This document shows, one piece after another, positions 5,949 through 7,440 of a stretch of DNA of 7,440 nt. The first letter of the stretch is position 1. Each line of letters starts with the position of its first letter. The stretch covers positions 1 through 7,440 of the forward strand of contig JAJYOO010000106.1 of NCBI GenBank assembly GCA_021796155.1. Direction: 5' to 3'. The notes beneath the pieces are model-generated. The model worked only from the letters and a program-made list of their open reading frames with translations. It was not told where the DNA came from and ran no database searches. The stretch is from Chloroflexota bacterium. Lineage in GTDB: Bacteria; Chloroflexota; Anaerolineae; Anaerolineales; Villigracilaceae. Both the position numbers and the translations under genes were made by a program.

Positions 5949-6848
5949 TTATTCCTTGCCTTTGACAAAATTCTCGATCATGCTTGTGAATTCCATCGGG
6001 AAGATATATTTTGTCGAAGCACCCTGACCAAGTGTCTTCAACGTATCGAAATATTGCAGGGTCATCGTCTTCTGGTCAATAGCTTTGGCCGAAGCAAAGA
6101 TCGCGTCGAGGGCTTGTGCAAAACCTTGTGCGCGCAGTAACTGGGCCTGTCGTTCACCTTCGGCTTGCAGGATGTTTGACTGCTTCTGACCTTCCGCTCT
6201 CAAAATGGCGGACTGCTTCTCGCCTTCAGCCACGTTGATCGCAGCTTCGCGTGTACCCGTGGACTCGGTCACGACCGCGCGGCGGATACGTTCCGCCGTC
6301 ATCTGACGATTCATCGCGTCCTGGACATCCTTTGGAGGAATGATCTCGCGGATTTCGACGTTGGTCACTTTGACGCCCCAACGCTCGGTCACTTCATCAA
6401 GTTTCGTTCGCAGAGTCGTGTTGATGTTTTCGCGTTGTGAAAGCACATCATCCAACGCAATGCCGCCGATCACGGAACGAAGCGTGGTCGTCGCCATACC
6501 CGCCGCGGACATTTCAAAGTTACCGACCGCGACGACGCTGGCAGTCGGCTCGATGACTTTGAAGTACCACAAGAAGTCAATCGAAATCGGCGCGTTATCT
6601 TTTGTGATCGAGACTTGATGCGGGACTTCGCGAATCTGCTCACGCAAATCCACCTTCACAGGACGGTCTATGATCGGGATCAACAAAACGAGACCCGGAC
6701 CTTTCGGCCTTTCCAAAACGCGTCCGAGGCGGAAGACCACCAAACGCTGATATTCTGGCACGATCCGGATCGCGTTGACCAGCAGCACAAACGCGACAAC
6801 CACGATGGCGCCAAAAATACAAAGAACAACACTACTAGCTCCGGTCAT
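5949..6848 (-). CDS. Slipin/stomatin-like SPFH (band 7) membrane protein
   Basis: A 299-residue membrane scaffold protein of the prokaryotic slipin type. Residues 6-27 form one N-terminal hydrophobic hairpin or membrane segment. The SPFH domain follows at about 28-190, with the family stretch P-E-Y-Q-R-L-V-V-F-R-L-G-R (31-43) and V-E-I-R-E-I-I-P-P at 164-172. The coiled-coil region contains three consecutive 11-residue repeats of the form A-E-G-x-[KR]-Q-x-x-[IL]-L-x (207-217, 218-228, 229-239) and a partial fourth. The tail has a short hydrophobic patch, Y-I-F-P-M-E-F (281-287). Slipins oligomerise into ring- or cage-like membrane microdomains, and partner NfeD proteins cleave or regulate them. 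The start is secure: AAGGAG lies 7 bp before the ATG, in the 27-bp gap after nfeD, so the two genes form an operon with nfeD first. Confidence 0.95.
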   Translation of the reverse strand: MTGASSVVLCIFGAIVVVAFVLLVNAIRIVPEYQRLVVFRLGRVLERPKGPGLVLLIPIIDRPVKVDLREQIREVPHQVSITKDNAPISIDFLWYFKVIEPTASVVAVGNFEMSAAGMATTTLRSVIGGIALDDVLSQRENINTTLRTKLDEVTERWGVKVTNVEIREIIPPKDVQDAMNRQMTAERIRRAVVTESTGTREAAINVAEGEKQSAILRAEGQKQSNILQAEGERQAQLLRAQGFAQALDAIFASAKAIDQKTMTLQYFDTLKTLGQGASTKYIFPMEFTSMIENFVKGKE

Positions 6849-6875
6849 TGCATTACTCCTTCCTTTACGATGGAA

Positions 6876-7440
6876 TTATGATGAACTATCTTTCTCGACA
6901 ATGAGAATAAAGCCTTCGCGTCCAACGACACGTACTGCGCTTCCCATCGGGATGGGCGTTTTACTGCGGGCCGACCACAATTCTCCAGCCACTTGAACGG
7001 AACCCTCTGTCTCGACGGATGTCTTTGCTTCTCCGCGCTGCCCGACCAAAGTCGAGAGGTCTTGCGCCGGCTTGGTCCGCGTAATTTGTATCACTTTGCG
7101 AACCGAGAACCAAACAAATACTGCGTATACAACTGACGTCGCAATCGCCAGCAGCGGATTGACCGATGGCTGGCCCTTCACGGCTGGAAAGAAAAACGCC
7201 GAGCCGATAATCATCCCGATGATCGAAACGATCAGCCAGACGCCGCGTCCCTGTTTCTGGATCGCGATCAGGAAAGGCACGATGCTCAACACGATCAGAA
7301 CCAGCGCCCACCAGTTAAAAGAAAGGTGGTAAATGGAGTACCCTGCCAGCACAAAGCAGAAGAAGGCGGCGATCTCCACCACTCCGGTTCCGGGAACGGC
7401 AAGCGCCCACAAAGCGAGGAACGTTGTGGCGACCAGCAGA
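6876..7440 (-). CDS. nfeD: NfeD-family membrane protein, C-terminal part, cut by the right window edge
   Basis: The frame is open to the window edge, showing 187 residues of the C-terminal part. The visible part starts inside a hydrophobic run, L-L-V-A-T-T-F-L-A-L-W-A-L, followed by P-G-T-G-V-V-E-I. About five hydrophobic segments lie within visible residues 1-115. A soluble OB-fold domain follows at about 128-185 (L-V-G-Q-R-G-E-A to G-E-L-W-S-A-R-S, then V-R-V-V-G-R-E-G-F-I-L-I-V-E), which is the NfeD domain. NfeD proteins come in a short form and a long form that carries an N-terminal ClpP-like Ser-Lys protease domain. The P-G-T segment suits either form, and the window does not show which applies. 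A TTG at 7412 could be a start but falls within a membrane segment, so it is unlikely. The partner slipin gene follows after 27 bp, matching the conserved NfeD-slipin pairing. Any promoter lies outside the window. Confidence 0.92.
   Translation of the reverse strand, partial: LLVATTFLALWALAVPGTGVVEIAAFFCFVLAGYSIYHLSFNWWALVLIVLSIVPFLIAIQKQGRGVWLIVSIIGMIIGSAFFFPAVKGQPSVNPLLAIATSVVYAVFVWFSVRKVIQITRTKPAQDLSTLVGQRGEAKTSVETEGSVQVAGELWSARSKTPIPMGSAVRVVGREGFILIVEKDSSS

Noticed and set aside
7072..7332. Plus-strand open frame opposite nfeD
   Set aside because: It is a shadow of the NfeD coding frame, which has clear membrane segments and an OB-fold domain.

Overview
The window looks like a chromosomal stretch from a Gram-type-unclear environmental bacterium, most plausibly a member of the Chloroflexota (Anaerolineae-like). 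This is inferred from the gene set (a CPSF-like beta-CASP RNase, a two-HRDC RNase D, an NfeD/slipin pair) and the mid-GC composition. It rests on general resemblance, not on a database match. All genes are ordinary chromosomal housekeeping or membrane genes. No mobile-element gene, CRISPR array or phage gene is visible.

Layout, left to right. One unrecognised gene (1-785) lies on the + strand, and its start codon is probably split by the left edge of the window. It converges on an AT-rich gene for a large polytopic membrane protein of GT-C glycosyltransferase type (934-2661, - strand). Next comes tRNA-Ser(CGA) (2778-2865, - strand) with its own TATAAT box. Upstream of it on the - strand is a three-gene cluster, transcribed in the order GNAT acetyltransferase (5408-5845), RNase D (4281-5399), beta-CASP metallo-beta-lactamase ribonuclease (2888-4279). 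RNase D and the beta-CASP gene are one base apart, with the Shine-Dalgarno of the second inside the end of the first, so they are almost certainly co-translated. Further upstream is an NfeD-slipin operon (6876-7440, cut by the right edge, and 5949-6848).

Functionally, the middle cluster joins a 3'-5' exoribonuclease and an endo/exoribonuclease of the CPSF-73 type directly upstream of a tRNA gene, which suggests RNA processing and turnover. The NfeD-slipin pair is a known membrane quality-control and scaffold module. The most unusual part is the 103-bp gap between slipin and the acetyltransferase. It holds three alternately pairing arms of one short palindrome, an extended -10 box, and a textbook intrinsic-terminator hairpin. 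The U-tract of that hairpin ends one base before the acetyltransferase ATG, and its 3' arm contains the only Shine-Dalgarno-like sequence. This looks like an operon boundary that doubles as a control element for the downstream genes.
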